64,000 nucleotides of DNA from assembly GCF_002873135.1 (NCBI RefSeq), contig NZ_MCVI01000023.1:5450-69449 (forward strand), written 5' to 3'. Positions 28,671 to 38,038 of this stretch are shown here, in pieces (the stretch's first letter is position 1; every line of letters begins with the position of its first letter). The notes under the pieces are model-generated. The model saw only the letters and a list, made by a program, of their open reading frames with translations. It searched no databases and was not told where the DNA came from. Origin of the DNA: Shewanella sp. 10N.286.48.A6. Lineage in GTDB: Bacteria; Pseudomonadota; Gammaproteobacteria; Enterobacterales; Shewanellaceae. A program made the translations under genes and the position numbers.

Positions 28671-29255
28671 TTAGCCAGCGAAGTTTGCGTTAACGAATTC
28701 CCAGTTAACTAATTCCCAGAAAGCAGCTAGGTAGTTAGGGCGAACGTTACGGTAATCGATGTAATAAGCGTGTTCCCAAACATCAACAGTCATCAATGGT
28801 GTTACTGACTCGTCAGTTAAAGGAGTCGCAGCATTGCTTGTGTTAACAATAGCCACAGAACCGTCAGCATTTTTAACTAACCAAGTCCAAGCACTACCAA
28901 AGTTGTTTACTGCAGAATCAGTAAATTTCGCTTTGAATTCTTCAAATGAGCCGAAAGCTGCATTAATTGCTTCAGCGATAGCACCCGTTGGAGCACCGCC
29001 AGCATTAGGCGCTAGACAGTTCCAGTAAAAAGTGTGGTTCCAAATCTGAGCTGCATTGTTGAATACGCCACCAGTTGAAGTTTTTACAACTTCTTCTAAG
29101 GTTTTGTTTTCAAATTCAGTACCTGCAACAAGACCATTAAGCTTAACAACATAAGTGTTGTGATGCTTACCGTAATGGAATTCGATAGTTTCTTCAGAAA
29201 TATGTGGTACAAGTGCGTTCTTAGCATATGGTAATGCTGGTAATTCGAAAGCCAT
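28671..29255 (-). CDS. sodB: Iron superoxide dismutase
   Basis: A 194-residue Fe/Mn-type superoxide dismutase, cytoplasmic. Metal ligands are visible in [14 protein letters not shown] (His), [11 protein letters not shown] (His), and [15 protein letters not shown] (Asp and His). The Gln in [11 protein letters not shown] and overall similarity favour the iron type SodB. It removes superoxide formed by respiration. The gene stands alone, with its own terminator. grxD, another redox and iron gene, is divergent from it. Confidence 0.95.
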   Translation of the reverse strand: MAFELPALPYAKNALVPHISEETIEFHYGKHHNTYVVKLNGLVAGTEFENKTLEEVVKTSTGGVFNNAAQIWNHTFYWNCLAPNAGGAPTGAIAEAINAAFGSFEEFKAKFTDSAVNNFGSAWTWLVKNADGSVAIVNTSNAATPLTDESVTPLMTVDVWEHAYYIDYRNVRPNYLAAFWELVNWEFVNANFAG

Positions 29256-29403
29256 TAGTATCTCTCCATGGACTTAGGTTATCGTTTTATATACCTTTTG
29301 GTATGACATGCTCACCCTGACATTGTACTTAAAATTTTTGTGATGTGAATCATTGTTTGATGAAATATGTCGATACAGTCAATCGAAAAAATCATTTTCT
29401 AAC

Positions 29404-29436
29404 AAAACCCTACAAACTGTGGGATTTTGTTATGAT
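29404..29436 (+). promoter_or_regulatory. grxD promoter with IscR type-2-like site
   Basis: An extended -10 (TGTTATGAT, 29428-29436) lies about 52 bases before the grxD ATG. Directly overlapping it, 29404-29428 read on the minus strand carries AAAATCC, CACAGTTTGTA and GGGTTTT in series, matching my memory of IscR type-2 sites such as the one at E. coli hyaA. Confidence 0.5.
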
Positions 29437-29488
29437 GAAAGCTGGCGTACAATAGCCTTAGATTATTAAGTAGCACTTAGGAATAAAA

Positions 29489-29830
29489 ATGGAAACAGTA
29501 GACAAAATTAAGCAGCAAATTAGTGAAAACCCTATCATTGTTTATATGAAAGGCTCTCCAAAATTACCAAGCTGTGGTTTTTCATCTCAAGTCGCGCAAG
29601 TGATGATCAACTGTGGTGAGCAGTTTGCTTTCGTAGACATTTTACAGCATCCAGATATCCGTGCTGAATTACCAAAATTCGCTAATTGGCCGACATTCCC
29701 ACAGTTGTGGATTGAAGGTGAGCTTATCGGTGGTTGCGATATCATCACTGAGATGTACCAAAAAGGTGAGTTACAGCCAATGATCACCGCAACAGCTGAT
29801 AAGTTCCGCACTGAAGAAGACGCTGAATAA
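29489..29830 (+). CDS. grxD: Monothiol glutaredoxin Grx4
   Basis: A 113-residue CGFS monothiol glutaredoxin. The active site CGFS is at residues 29-32, and the WPTFPQLWIEGELIGGCDI segment carries the glutathione-binding TFP motif and the GG motif. Such proteins carry a bridging 2Fe-2S cluster with glutathione and donate it to other proteins. It is divergent from sodB and has its own promoter and terminator, as in E. coli where grxD is monocistronic. Confidence 0.96.
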   Translation: METVDKIKQQISENPIIVYMKGSPKLPSCGFSSQVAQVMINCGEQFAFVDILQHPDIRAELPKFANWPTFPQLWIEGELIGGCDIITEMYQKGELQPMITATADKFRTEEDAE

Positions 29831-29910
29831 GTCATTTTTTGTTGCGCCTGTAAGCGTTAGCTTCGAATTTTTCAAAGCTTAAACGCAAAATAGATGAACT
29901 TTTAAAGTAA

Positions 29911-29944
29911 AAACCCTTAATTTGCTTAAATTAAGGGTTTTTTG
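29911..29944 (+). terminator. Intrinsic terminator after grxD
   Basis: A 13-bp stem, AAACCCTTAATTT (29911-29923) / AAATTAAGGGTTT (29928-29940), loop GCTT, followed by a T-tail. Confidence 0.9.
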
Positions 29945-29988
29945 TTGCCTATAATTTGTTGCCTACAATAGTAATATGGAATTAAAAC

Positions 29989-31215
29989 TTAATCGGCTTG
30001 AGGCTCTTTTGGCATAGGTAAGACTAAATTCATTACAATCGCCACTAAGCCACATAGGCTAATGCCTGTCAGGCTAAACTCACCAATACCAAAAGCCATT
30101 CCCCCAATACCGAACACTAAAGTCACCCCAACAATGCTGAGATTACGTGGCTCATTTAAATCTACCTGATTTCTAATTAAGGTATTTAAGCCAACTGCGG
30201 CGATGGAGCCAAATAATAAACACATAATGCCGCCCATAACGGGTAACGGAATTGTTTGCATCAATGCGCCTAATTTACCAATAAACGCTAACGTGATCGC
30301 CGTGATAGCAGTCCAAGTCATTATTCGCGGGTCAAAGTTTTTTGTCAGTGTTACTGCGCCAGTGACTTCACTGTAGGTAGTGTTTGGTGGTCCGCCTAGT
30401 GCTGAGGCCGCAATGGTGGCCACGCCATCACCCGTTAACGTACGGTGTAGCCCAGGCTTTTTAAAGTAATCCTTACCTGTCACATTTGAAATCGCTAATA
30501 AGTCGCCAATATGCTCAACGGCTGGCGCTATGGCTACGGGGATCATAAACAGTATCGCTTGCCAGTGAAATTCAGGGGCAACAAATTTGGGAACAGAAAG
30601 CCAACTTGCCTGCGCAACTGGACTAAAATCAACAATACCGAACGCCAAGCTAAAGCCGTAACCCACCAAAATACCGGCAAGGATCGGCATTAGCTTAAGC
30701 ACACCTTTGGCAAAAACGGCAATTAACACAGTGGTCGCTAATGACATTAGCGAGATAAATAGTGCAATTTCTTGTTCTACAATAACGCTACTACCGTCAC
30801 CTGTTTTACCCAGCGCCATGTTAACGGCCATAGGCGCAAGGCCCAAACCGATAATGATAATGACAGGCCCAACAACAACCGGAGGTAAAAGCTTATGAAT
30901 AAAGCCACTCCCTTTGACCTTGACCATCAAACCTAACAGCACATAAACGAAACCTGCCACCATGAGTCCACCCATTGTGGCGGGAATGCCCCATGTTTGT
31001 ACCCCATACATAATTGGCGCTATAAACGCGAATGATGAGGCTAAAAAAATAGGCACTTGGCGCTTAGTGATGATTTGAAATAACAATGTGCCAAATCCGG
31101 CAGTGAATAGGGCGACACTTGTATCAAGCCCACTTAACAATGGCATTAATACTAAGGCACCAAATGCAACAAACAGCATTTGTGCGCCCTGTAAGGGTAT
31201 GAACAAGCGTTTCAT
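29989..31215 (-). CDS. uraA: Uracil permease UraA (NCS2 family)
   Basis: A 408-residue NCS2 nucleobase:proton symporter with about 14 membrane segments. Substrate-site residues seen in UraA are present: Glu in AVEHIGDLLA and Glu in NTTYSEVTGAV. GGPPNTTYSE and the LGGxMxLLFG-like GGIMCLLFGSIAAVG motif are typical. It imports uracil for salvage. No upp gene is adjacent. It is divergent from the DUF2066-hda pair across about 186 bases that contain two palindromes. Confidence 0.9.
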   Translation of the reverse strand: MKRLFIPLQGAQMLFVAFGALVLMPLLSGLDTSVALFTAGFGTLLFQIITKRQVPIFLASSFAFIAPIMYGVQTWGIPATMGGLMVAGFVYVLLGLMVKVKGSGFIHKLLPPVVVGPVIIIIGLGLAPMAVNMALGKTGDGSSVIVEQEIALFISLMSLATTVLIAVFAKGVLKLMPILAGILVGYGFSLAFGIVDFSPVAQASWLSVPKFVAPEFHWQAILFMIPVAIAPAVEHIGDLLAISNVTGKDYFKKPGLHRTLTGDGVATIAASALGGPPNTTYSEVTGAVTLTKNFDPRIMTWTAITAITLAFIGKLGALMQTIPLPVMGGIMCLLFGSIAAVGLNTLIRNQVDLNEPRNLSIVGVTLVFGIGGMAFGIGEFSLTGISLCGLVAIVMNLVLPMPKEPQAD

Positions 31216-31319
31216 ATAAATCCTATGTTTATTATAAATGAGAGTTTCGAATTTAAGATAAGTGAAATTGCTAATAATGTCTGTATTTTAGATCATCTTT
31301 AACAGCCTTTTGCTGCAAA

Positions 31320-31362
31320 TTACAGCACTGTAATGTAATTTTAGAAGTAAAATTAATATGCT
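31320..31362 (+). promoter_or_regulatory. DUF2066-hda promoter with two palindromes
   Basis: TTACAG-CA-CTGTAA at 31320-31333 and TAATTTTA-GAAG-TAAAATTA at 31336-31355 lie side by side, immediately upstream of a TATGCT -10-like hexamer (31357-31362). Both look like operators. The regulators are unknown. Confidence 0.4.
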
Positions 31363-31401
31363 ACACTTCGAACACTTTTCTTAGATTGCGTTTACTTTGC
31401 C

Positions 31402-32532
31402 ATGTTAAAACTTTTAATTCAGTTCATTGTTATTGGTTGTGTGTTTGCCCTAAACAGCTTTGCTGTTATTGCTGCTGAAATCGCTTTACTCGATGAAGCT
31501 GATGTTGTGGTAACTTCTCGAGCCACAAATGAAAGACAAGTTGCCTTAAAACAAGCGCTATCCACTGTATTTATAAAGAATTCGGGCTTAACTTCAGTGC
31601 TTGAACACCCATTGATTAAAAGTCATATTAACAAGCCTGAATCCTTACTGACTCAATACGGCTACAGCCAAGTGGATGATGAGTTAGTGTTAAAGGCAAA
31701 CTTTGATCATAAACGTATTATTTCGGTCCTTCGTGAAGCAGAATTACCAGTGTGGGGCCGCCAACGCCCATCAACTTTGTTATGGATGTCTATCGAAAAT
31801 GCTGGCGATAGAGCTATTTTAGCGGATGCAGCTGAATCTGATATTAGAACGCAAATCGATTTAGATGCCAATAATAAAGGCATTCCAATCCTGTTACCTG
31901 TGATGGATTTAGACGATGTGATGCAAGTTAATGTCTCTGATGTACGAGGCATGTTTGCCGATGTGGTTGCCAATGCATCAAAACGCTACCAAGCGGACTA
32001 TTTTGCCATGGCCGATATTGATCAAGTGGGCGGTTTTGTGCGCTTTAATGTAGCTTTATTTGATAAAGGCAATGCTAGCGGTGTTATGCAGCCTTTAATT
32101 AACCACCAAGCAGAAGTCGCGGATTACGAGCAAGCAACAGATGAAATCTTATCAAGGTTAGCGGGATATTTTGTTAGCCAATATGCCTTCGCTGACTCAG
32201 GAAACAGCGCCCAAACTAAGTTAACCTTAGTAGGGGTTCAAACTATGGCGCAATTAGTTGACATTGAAGCTTACTTAACCCAATTAAGTGCGATTAAGTC
32301 GGTGAGTTTAAGCCAGTTTAAAGCTGATACCGTTACTTACAACTTATCGTTATTTGGTGATGCCAGCGATTTAGAAAAATTACTGAGTATTAATAAAAGA
32401 CTGACGCAAATTGATACTGTTAACACAGTGGTTCCACCCAATTTAAACGCTGGGCAAGAAAACAGTATCAATAATGTTGATCCTAATCTAGATTCTGAAA
32501 CAACAGTGTCATTAATCTATCAATGGCATTAG
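31402..32532 (+). CDS. DUF2066 domain protein, exported
   Basis: A 376-residue protein of the DUF2066 family, of unknown function. A signal peptide is clear (MLKLLIQFIVIGCVFALNSFAVIAA, cleavage near residue 25). The DUF2066 core covers roughly residues 30-270, starting DADVVVTSRATNERQVALKQAL; the C-terminal part repeats a two-strand pattern and is rich in Ser, Gln and Asp. It sits upstream of hda by about 53 bases, an arrangement seen in other marine gammaproteobacteria. No catalytic motif is visible. Envelope location is likely. Confidence 0.85.
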   Translation: MLKLLIQFIVIGCVFALNSFAVIAAEIALLDEADVVVTSRATNERQVALKQALSTVFIKNSGLTSVLEHPLIKSHINKPESLLTQYGYSQVDDELVLKANFDHKRIISVLREAELPVWGRQRPSTLLWMSIENAGDRAILADAAESDIRTQIDLDANNKGIPILLPVMDLDDVMQVNVSDVRGMFADVVANASKRYQADYFAMADIDQVGGFVRFNVALFDKGNASGVMQPLINHQAEVADYEQATDEILSRLAGYFVSQYAFADSGNSAQTKLTLVGVQTMAQLVDIEAYLTQLSAIKSVSLSQFKADTVTYNLSLFGDASDLEKLLSINKRLTQIDTVNTVVPPNLNAGQENSINNVDPNLDSETTVSLIYQWH

Positions 32533-32585
32533 ATTGAGTGTGTTATACTAACTGTCGCTTGTATTAATTATTAGAGAATTTTTGA

Positions 32586-33296
32586 GTGACCCAAAACTCA
32601 CCAAAACAATTATCGTTACCAGTTTATTTACCTGATGATGAAACATTTCAGAGTTATTACCCTGCAGTAGGTAACGATGAGTTAATCCAAAAGCTACAGG
32701 CTGCCGCTGAAGGCAGCCTTGCTTCTAGTTTGTATTTATATGGTCCGGTAAAATCTGGCCGTACTCACTTAATGCACGCAGCTTGTGCGTACGCGAACGA
32801 TTTAGAGCGCCGTACTTTATATATCCCACTTGGCATTCATGCCAGTATTTCTCCTGAACTATTTGAAGGTATTGAGTCGTTACAACTAATTTGTATCGAT
32901 GATATTGATGCCATTGCAGGACACCCAATATGGGAAGAGGCGCTGTTCCATTTATACAATCGTATTGAAGAGCAGCAAGATTGTCGCTTGATTGTAAGTG
33001 GCACCTCATCACCAACTGAAGCTGGTTTTGCATTACCTGATTTAATTTCACGGATGCAGTGGGGCTTGATATATCAATTACAACCCATGGCAGACGAAGA
33101 AAAGTTAGTGGCATTACAGCGGCGTGCAGCGATGCGTGGTTTGCAGCTTTCTGATGAGGTGGGGCGCTTTCTGTTAACTCGCATGGCTCGAGACTTACGT
33201 ACCTTATTCGATGTGCTTGATAAGCTAGATAAAGCTTCTATGGTGCATCAACGTAAATTGACGATTCCTTTCATTAAAGAAATGCTGCGATTGTAA
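32586..33296 (+). CDS. hda: DnaA regulatory inactivator Hda
   Basis: A 236-residue AAA+ protein homologous to DnaA domain III. With the beta clamp it stimulates hydrolysis of DnaA-bound ATP after initiation and so prevents over-replication. The N-terminal clamp-binding motif QLSLPV is at about residues 8-13, the P-loop-like GPVKSGRTHLMHA near 51-63, and sensor/arginine-finger regions follow (ISRMQWGLIYQL; MARDLRTLFDVLDKLD). GTG start at 32586; a TATACT hexamer at 32544-32549 could be a -10. A terminator follows. Confidence 0.94.
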   Translation: MTQNSPKQLSLPVYLPDDETFQSYYPAVGNDELIQKLQAAAEGSLASSLYLYGPVKSGRTHLMHAACAYANDLERRTLYIPLGIHASISPELFEGIESLQLICIDDIDAIAGHPIWEEALFHLYNRIEEQQDCRLIVSGTSSPTEAGFALPDLISRMQWGLIYQLQPMADEEKLVALQRRAAMRGLQLSDEVGRFLLTRMARDLRTLFDVLDKLDKASMVHQRKLTIPFIKEMLRL

Positions 33297-33352
33297 GTGA
33301 CAATTTTTTATAATTGAGTTTTACGCTTTTATGAAAGCTTACAATCTAAAAT

Positions 33353-33381
33353 AAAAAACCACCGATTAAGGTGGTTTTTTA
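33353..33381. terminator. Terminator between hda and the lipoprotein gene
   Basis: AAAAAACCACC / GGTGGTTTTTT stem with loop GATTAA. A-run and T-run on both sides allow use on either strand; it lies after hda and before the convergent lipoprotein gene's 3' end. Confidence 0.88.
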
Positions 33382-33418
33382 TTGGTAGTCACAAAAAATT
33401 GGTTATTTTCTGATTTGG

Positions 33419-35368
33419 TTAACGCGAGGGTATAGGCATATCTCTGTGCTCACGACCCACTTGTATAGCGGGTCTATTATGCAATGTCACGGCTGTAGAG
33501 TTCGCACTGATGTTAGACATAGTGGTAACTCTGGACATTGACCTAGATAAAGCGGGTGATATATCGACATTATCAAACCAATCTTGGCCGGCAATCATGT
33601 TTATTGGCGCAGGTAAGCCATTTAATAACGATTCACCATCTACTTCAGGCATCATTTGATTAATAACAAATGCAGCTCGGGTTGAGAGTTCGTCTGCGCC
33701 AATGCGGCCTCGCTGCCCCCAATCTACGATTAAGTTATCGGTATCTGTGACTGCCACATCCCTTTGAATTTGATAACGATGACTCATAAAGGCTTCTTCA
33801 AACAACATTGCGGCGTCTTCACGAGTCGACGAGTAGTTATAAAAATCATTAGCATAATCGGTCAAAAAGAAGCTAGTGACATCACTAGGTACATAGGCTT
33901 TTTGAGTTGCGTCAGCGGTTTCACCTAAAAAGCTGACGGCGGCTAAACCATACATTTCAGCGCTGGTTAATGGCTCAATATTCTGCAATTGATCAGATAC
34001 CAGTGAATTGCTATTTGCTCTACGATAGAAGTCATCAATTAAAGTCGGGCCTTGTAACTGGCTATGGGTCGAACGCGGGAAAAAGTCATTAGCGTGAGCT
34101 AATTCGTGATACATCAAACTGGCTAAGCGCGGTGTAAGATCTGCAATAGTGCGCGATTGACGGATTGCCCGATCATAACTAATAGATACATAGTCATTAT
34201 TTTTCACATAACGCCACGGCATAATAAATTTTAAATCGTTACCAAAGTCACTACGATAATCAGGTGCTTCATTGATGGTGTCTCTTTCCGTCGGGCTTAA
34301 CCATAAATACTCAGGGTCGAGGTAAATAGCGCCCGTAGCCACCCAGTAAAATGATGGTCTAATATCATAGCTAATGACAACTGCGCTTACTGATTGTAAT
34401 AACTTGATAAAATCACTGTTAGGATCCGCTTCAGTTAAAAATTGCTCAAAGTTTCGGCCCATCCAGTCATGGGAAACAACCACTCTATCCATGACATCAG
34501 CAATGGTTTCTGAATCTAATTGCTGACCAATTAACGGCAAGTCATTGAGCTCACACGTTTGGTTTAACTGGTTAGAGTAAACACACCGCTGCGCGTTAAT
34601 TGCATAAGGTGATGCACTGTTATAGGCATAGGTTTTAGCGATGGGGCTATCAAAGTAGGGCGAGGTGATGGCGTTTTGTTTCGTCACTAATACAAAGACT
34701 TCATCGGTTAAGGTTTCACCGGCAAAGTCTGCGGTCACTTTAAGGCCAACAAAGGTATCTTCTGCAATATTATCTGGTGCGGTAAATAGTGGCCTTTCTG
34801 CATTGGTTAAATCAAGGCTAATTTGTTGGTCTGAAAAATAACACCATTGTATGTTAGATGGCACTTGGTTGTTGATCTGACCAAGGCGCAGGCTGACATC
34901 ATTACCTGCAACAACTTGATGATCGCTATAGACATTTAACTGTTGCGACATTTGCGCAGCACTGATGGAAATTTTGTCGCTGTAAGAAATTTGGCCACTG
35001 GTTGCCTCGACAGTGAAGCTATAGTCTGCAGCTTCAGGAATATAAAATGCCAGCACTGGGCTGTTTTCTGAGCTGATATCTAATGCAGGTCCTGCAGTTT
35101 GTTGCCAGTTAAACTGGTAGTCGTTGCTGTTTTGGTTACTGACCCCAACAGTAATACTGGCGGATTGATTGACGTAATATTGCTGTTCAACATTAAAATT
35201 CAATTCTGTGCCATTATTAACGGTTGTTAAACCGGAGCTGGTTTCGCAGACATTGATGGGCAATGTGGTTTCAGGGTCTCCTGGCGAAGATGAGTCAGAG
35301 CTACCGCCACAGGCTGACAGAAAAGTCACTGAGGCGAGTATAGCTGTAATAGCCATGTTATTTTTCAT
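33419..35368 (-). CDS. Putative gluzincin-type metalloprotease lipoprotein
   Basis: A 649-residue protein I do not recognise by name. The start MKNNMAITAILASVTFLSAC carries a lipobox (LSAC) with Cys20, so it should be a lipoprotein, followed by a Ser/Gly/Asp linker. The N-terminal third resembles repeated Ig/PKD-like beta domains (SITVGVSNQNSNDYQFNWQQ, VVAGNDVSLRLG). The C-terminal half has HELAH at about residues 421-425 and a later TREDAAMLFEEAFM, resembling the HExxH and downstream Glu of gluzincin peptidases. CGGAGA precedes the ATG. Protease activity is inferred from motifs only. Confidence 0.65.
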   Translation of the reverse strand: MKNNMAITAILASVTFLSACGGSSDSSSPGDPETTLPINVCETSSGLTTVNNGTELNFNVEQQYYVNQSASITVGVSNQNSNDYQFNWQQTAGPALDISSENSPVLAFYIPEAADYSFTVEATSGQISYSDKISISAAQMSQQLNVYSDHQVVAGNDVSLRLGQINNQVPSNIQWCYFSDQQISLDLTNAERPLFTAPDNIAEDTFVGLKVTADFAGETLTDEVFVLVTKQNAITSPYFDSPIAKTYAYNSASPYAINAQRCVYSNQLNQTCELNDLPLIGQQLDSETIADVMDRVVVSHDWMGRNFEQFLTEADPNSDFIKLLQSVSAVVISYDIRPSFYWVATGAIYLDPEYLWLSPTERDTINEAPDYRSDFGNDLKFIMPWRYVKNNDYVSISYDRAIRQSRTIADLTPRLASLMYHELAHANDFFPRSTHSQLQGPTLIDDFYRRANSNSLVSDQLQNIEPLTSAEMYGLAAVSFLGETADATQKAYVPSDVTSFFLTDYANDFYNYSSTREDAAMLFEEAFMSHRYQIQRDVAVTDTDNLIVDWGQRGRIGADELSTRAAFVINQMMPEVDGESLLNGLPAPINMIAGQDWFDNVDISPALSRSMSRVTTMSNISANSTAVTLHNRPAIQVGREHRDMPIPSR

Positions 35369-35561
35369 ACACAATCTCCGTTGCTTTTGCATTTTAATCT
35401 AAAAATGTTATCAAAAATCAATATAGCATGGAGTCTTGCTTGCAAAAAGAGCGGTGAAACTATTTGGTAACCTTTTCTTTACTTGTTACTTACTTATCTT
35501 TTTATCTACTTGTCACTTACTAGGTGCTTGGTTATGGCGAAGTGATTTGCTGTTTTTAAAT

Positions 35562-35583
35562 AAAAAAGCGCCCAAAGGCGCTT
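35562..35583 (-). terminator. Intrinsic terminator after the DUF2069 gene
   Basis: AAGCGCC (35566-35572) / GGCGCTT (35577-35583), loop CAAA, with A-run at 35562-35567 giving the U-tail on the minus strand. Confidence 0.85.
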
Positions 35584-35615
35584 AAGTAATTTAGTTTATA
35601 AGTAGCAAGCTTATA

Positions 35616-35993
35616 TTATTGGTCTTTGGACTTTTTCTTTAAACCTAAGCCTAGTTCTCTACCACGTAGGCGGGCATAAAAAGGAAAAGCGACTAACAGT
35701 GCGCTAATAAGTACAGATTCAATAAGCGCAAAATATAATGCATCTTCTGTGACATACAGCAGGGTTAGTCCATGTAAAAGGTATAAGCATAAAATGAAAC
35801 TTGCCCAGGCATAAGTGTATGGCTTACCCGTTAATATCCCTTTAATGGGCAGTAACAAAGGGGCTATCCATAACAAATTAAAGACTAATGAATATTCACC
35901 TGTCATGCCTTGCTGGATAAACCAGCCAGTAAGCAGCATTAATAATGAGACATAGCCCACACGGCATAGTTGAAATAAGGTATGTGTTGTCAT
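35616..35993 (-). CDS. DUF2069 family membrane protein
   Basis: A 125-residue protein with four membrane segments and a lysine-rich C-terminus (GLKKKSKDQ). It belongs to the DUF2069 family, unknown function. The ATG at 35993 gives MTTHTLFQLCRVGY; a GTG four codons earlier overlaps the arsC-like stop region, so translation may be coupled. The pair DUF2069 with an ArsC-like protein, near a BepA-type protease, is commonly seen in Shewanella and Vibrio by my recollection. Confidence 0.85.
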   Translation of the reverse strand: MTTHTLFQLCRVGYVSLLMLLTGWFIQQGMTGEYSLVFNLLWIAPLLLPIKGILTGKPYTYAWASFILCLYLLHGLTLLYVTEDALYFALIESVLISALLVAFPFYARLRGRELGLGLKKKSKDQ

Positions 35994-36001
35994 GGTTATT
36001 C

Positions 36002-36352
36002 TCACAAAATGGCTAACACATTTTCAGGTGGTCGACCTACTGCAGCTTTGCCGTTTGCAATAGCAATAGGGCGCTCAATTAATTTAGGGGTGTTAATCAT
36101 GGCGTTGATTAATTGCTCATCGGTTAAATTAACATCCGCAAGGTTTTGTTCTTTGTATTCGGTTTCTTTAGTGCGCATTAGCTCTCTTGGACTGATTGCT
36201 AACATGGCTAAAATAGCGCTAATTTCGTCGCTAGAAGGAACGTTTTTTAAATATTCAACAATGTTTATTTGAACATTTTGTGCTTCTAGTAACGCAAGGG
36301 TTTGGCGGCTTTTTGAACAGCGAGGGTTATGATAAAGGGTAACAGTTGTCAT
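36002..36352 (-). CDS. ArsC/YfgD-like reductase
   Basis: A 116-residue thioredoxin-fold protein of the arsenate reductase family. The N-terminus TVTLYHNPRCSKSRQTLALLE contains the active-site Cys in NPRCSKSR, and RPIAIANGKAAVGRPPENVL is the C-terminal substrate-facing segment. Resemblance is to YfgD and ArsC; the glutaredoxin-linked arsenate reductase type has this Cys. There is no arsB or arsR near, so a real arsenic role is uncertain. The stop overlaps the possible start of the DUF2069 gene. Confidence 0.85.
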   Translation of the reverse strand: MTTVTLYHNPRCSKSRQTLALLEAQNVQINIVEYLKNVPSSDEISAILAMLAISPRELMRTKETEYKEQNLADVNLTDEQLINAMINTPKLIERPIAIANGKAAVGRPPENVLAIL

Positions 36353-36448
36353 TAGATTGCTTCTTTTTTATATTTTGGGGCATATTAACAAAAAATCTAA
36401 GCAATGGTTAGCTATCTGATAACTTAACTCACCATTGCTTAGCGGTAA

Positions 36449-37918
36449 TTATTTGAGAGCGTCAAGCTCACGTTTAGCTTGTCTAAATTGGCGGATCCTC
36501 GCCTCAATTCTGGCAACTTGTAACGATTGGCCTTCTGAGTGGCGATAGGCATAGTTAAGTTGATCAATCGCGCCATCATAATTGGCCGCTAAGGCCATGA
36601 CTTCAGCATTAGTATAATATTCAAGTGCCTTATTACCCATTTTGCGATAGGCCTGAGTTAAAATTTGATAAGGCAATATATTTTGCTTATCTAGAAATAT
36701 AAGATCTTCTAATAGCGGAATGGCTTTTTCGGGTTGTTCAGCTTCCACATACACGTTGGCAAGGTTAGCTGAAATTACTTGCGACATAGGTTTAAGCTTA
36801 TTGTGATGCAATAACATCTCAATGGCGCCGTCAAAATCTTTCTTTTGAACTAACAAATCAGTTTTAGTATCAATATAAAACAGATTGTTTGGCTTATTTG
36901 CTAACAAGTCATCGATAATATCTTCTGCTTCAGTAAAGCGTTTTGCTCTAAATAGAGCCAATGCTTTCCCATAAAGTGCAGCACTTTTAAAGCTATAGCT
37001 TTCTTTTTTTAGTTGCTGCTCAAACATAGATAAAGCCGCTTGTTCACTGTAACTTGAAAAGCGCACTTGAATACGCGCTTTAGCAAGTTGGTAGTTTAAC
37101 TGATCAGGGATATATCGATGAGGAAACTGGGTTGCGCGGTTACGGGCATCGGTAATACGTGACTCGGGTAATGGGTGAGTCAGTAGCATTTGCGGTGGCG
37201 TAGTAGTAAAGCGATAGCGTATAGCAAGCTTAGAGAAAAAATCGGCGGCGCCATTGGGGTCAAATCCCGCAGCTGCGAGCGTTTGCATGCCAATTCTATC
37301 AGCTTCTCTTTCATGTAAACGTGTGTAGTTAATGCGTGATTGTGTAGATAACGCTTGGGTTGTAGCTAACGCTGCCATACCTGCTTGTGGCGCAGCAATG
37401 GTTAATAAAATCGCCCCTAACATCCCCACAATAGTAGCAGTAGAACTTTTTTCTTGTGCTTCTAACGAACGGGCTAAGTGACGTTGCGTTACGTGAGTAA
37501 TTTCATGGGCAAGTACAGAGGCTAATTCGCTTTCTGTGTCGGCATTAAGAAATAAGCCAGTATGTACGCCTACATGGCCTCCGAAAAAAGCAAAGGCGTT
37601 AATTTCATCATTTTTTAATAAGAAAAAGTAAAAGGGTGTTTTTACTCCAGTGGCGTGGGCAACCAGTTTATTGCCAAGTTCTGACATATATTGATTCAGC
37701 ACAGGATCACTAACAATAGGTGCTGATGAACGAATGACCCGCATATAGGCATCGCCATATACCATTTCTTTTTCTAAACTAAAGGTATTGACTGCGGCAG
37801 TACCAAGATCGGGAAGATTGTTACTGGCAAAGCTTTTTGCCACACCAGCGGTTAGCATTAAGGCAACTGCAGTTGTTACAACACTTTTTGAGAATTGGGT
37901 AAACGATAATTTGCGCAA
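36449..37918 (-). CDS. bepA: Periplasmic chaperone-protease BepA (M48 family)
   Basis: A 489-residue exported M48 metalloprotease with a C-terminal TPR region. Signal peptide MRKLSFTQFSKSVVTTAVALMLTAGVAKSFA (to about residue 31). HEITH at 138-142 and HEREADRIG near 203 supply the zinc ligands. Residues from about 310 form TPR helices (AALYGKALALFRAKRFTEAE, ANLANVYVEAEQPEKAIPLL). BepA (YfgC) promotes LptD maturation and degrades stalled outer-membrane proteins. The protein matches the family length. Confidence 0.92.
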   Translation of the reverse strand: MRKLSFTQFSKSVVTTAVALMLTAGVAKSFASNNLPDLGTAAVNTFSLEKEMVYGDAYMRVIRSSAPIVSDPVLNQYMSELGNKLVAHATGVKTPFYFFLLKNDEINAFAFFGGHVGVHTGLFLNADTESELASVLAHEITHVTQRHLARSLEAQEKSSTATIVGMLGAILLTIAAPQAGMAALATTQALSTQSRINYTRLHEREADRIGMQTLAAAGFDPNGAADFFSKLAIRYRFTTTPPQMLLTHPLPESRITDARNRATQFPHRYIPDQLNYQLAKARIQVRFSSYSEQAALSMFEQQLKKESYSFKSAALYGKALALFRAKRFTEAEDIIDDLLANKPNNLFYIDTKTDLLVQKKDFDGAIEMLLHHNKLKPMSQVISANLANVYVEAEQPEKAIPLLEDLIFLDKQNILPYQILTQAYRKMGNKALEYYTNAEVMALAANYDGAIDQLNYAYRHSEGQSLQVARIEARIRQFRQAKRELDALK

Positions 37919-38038
37919 ATGTAACCTTTATTATAATTATTTAAATAGGGTGGTAAGCAATTTAAGCTAAAGCGAATTACTTGTACTTTACTATCCTTGC
38001 TAGGATAATGGCTAGAGAATTTTTTAAGCAAATTTATA

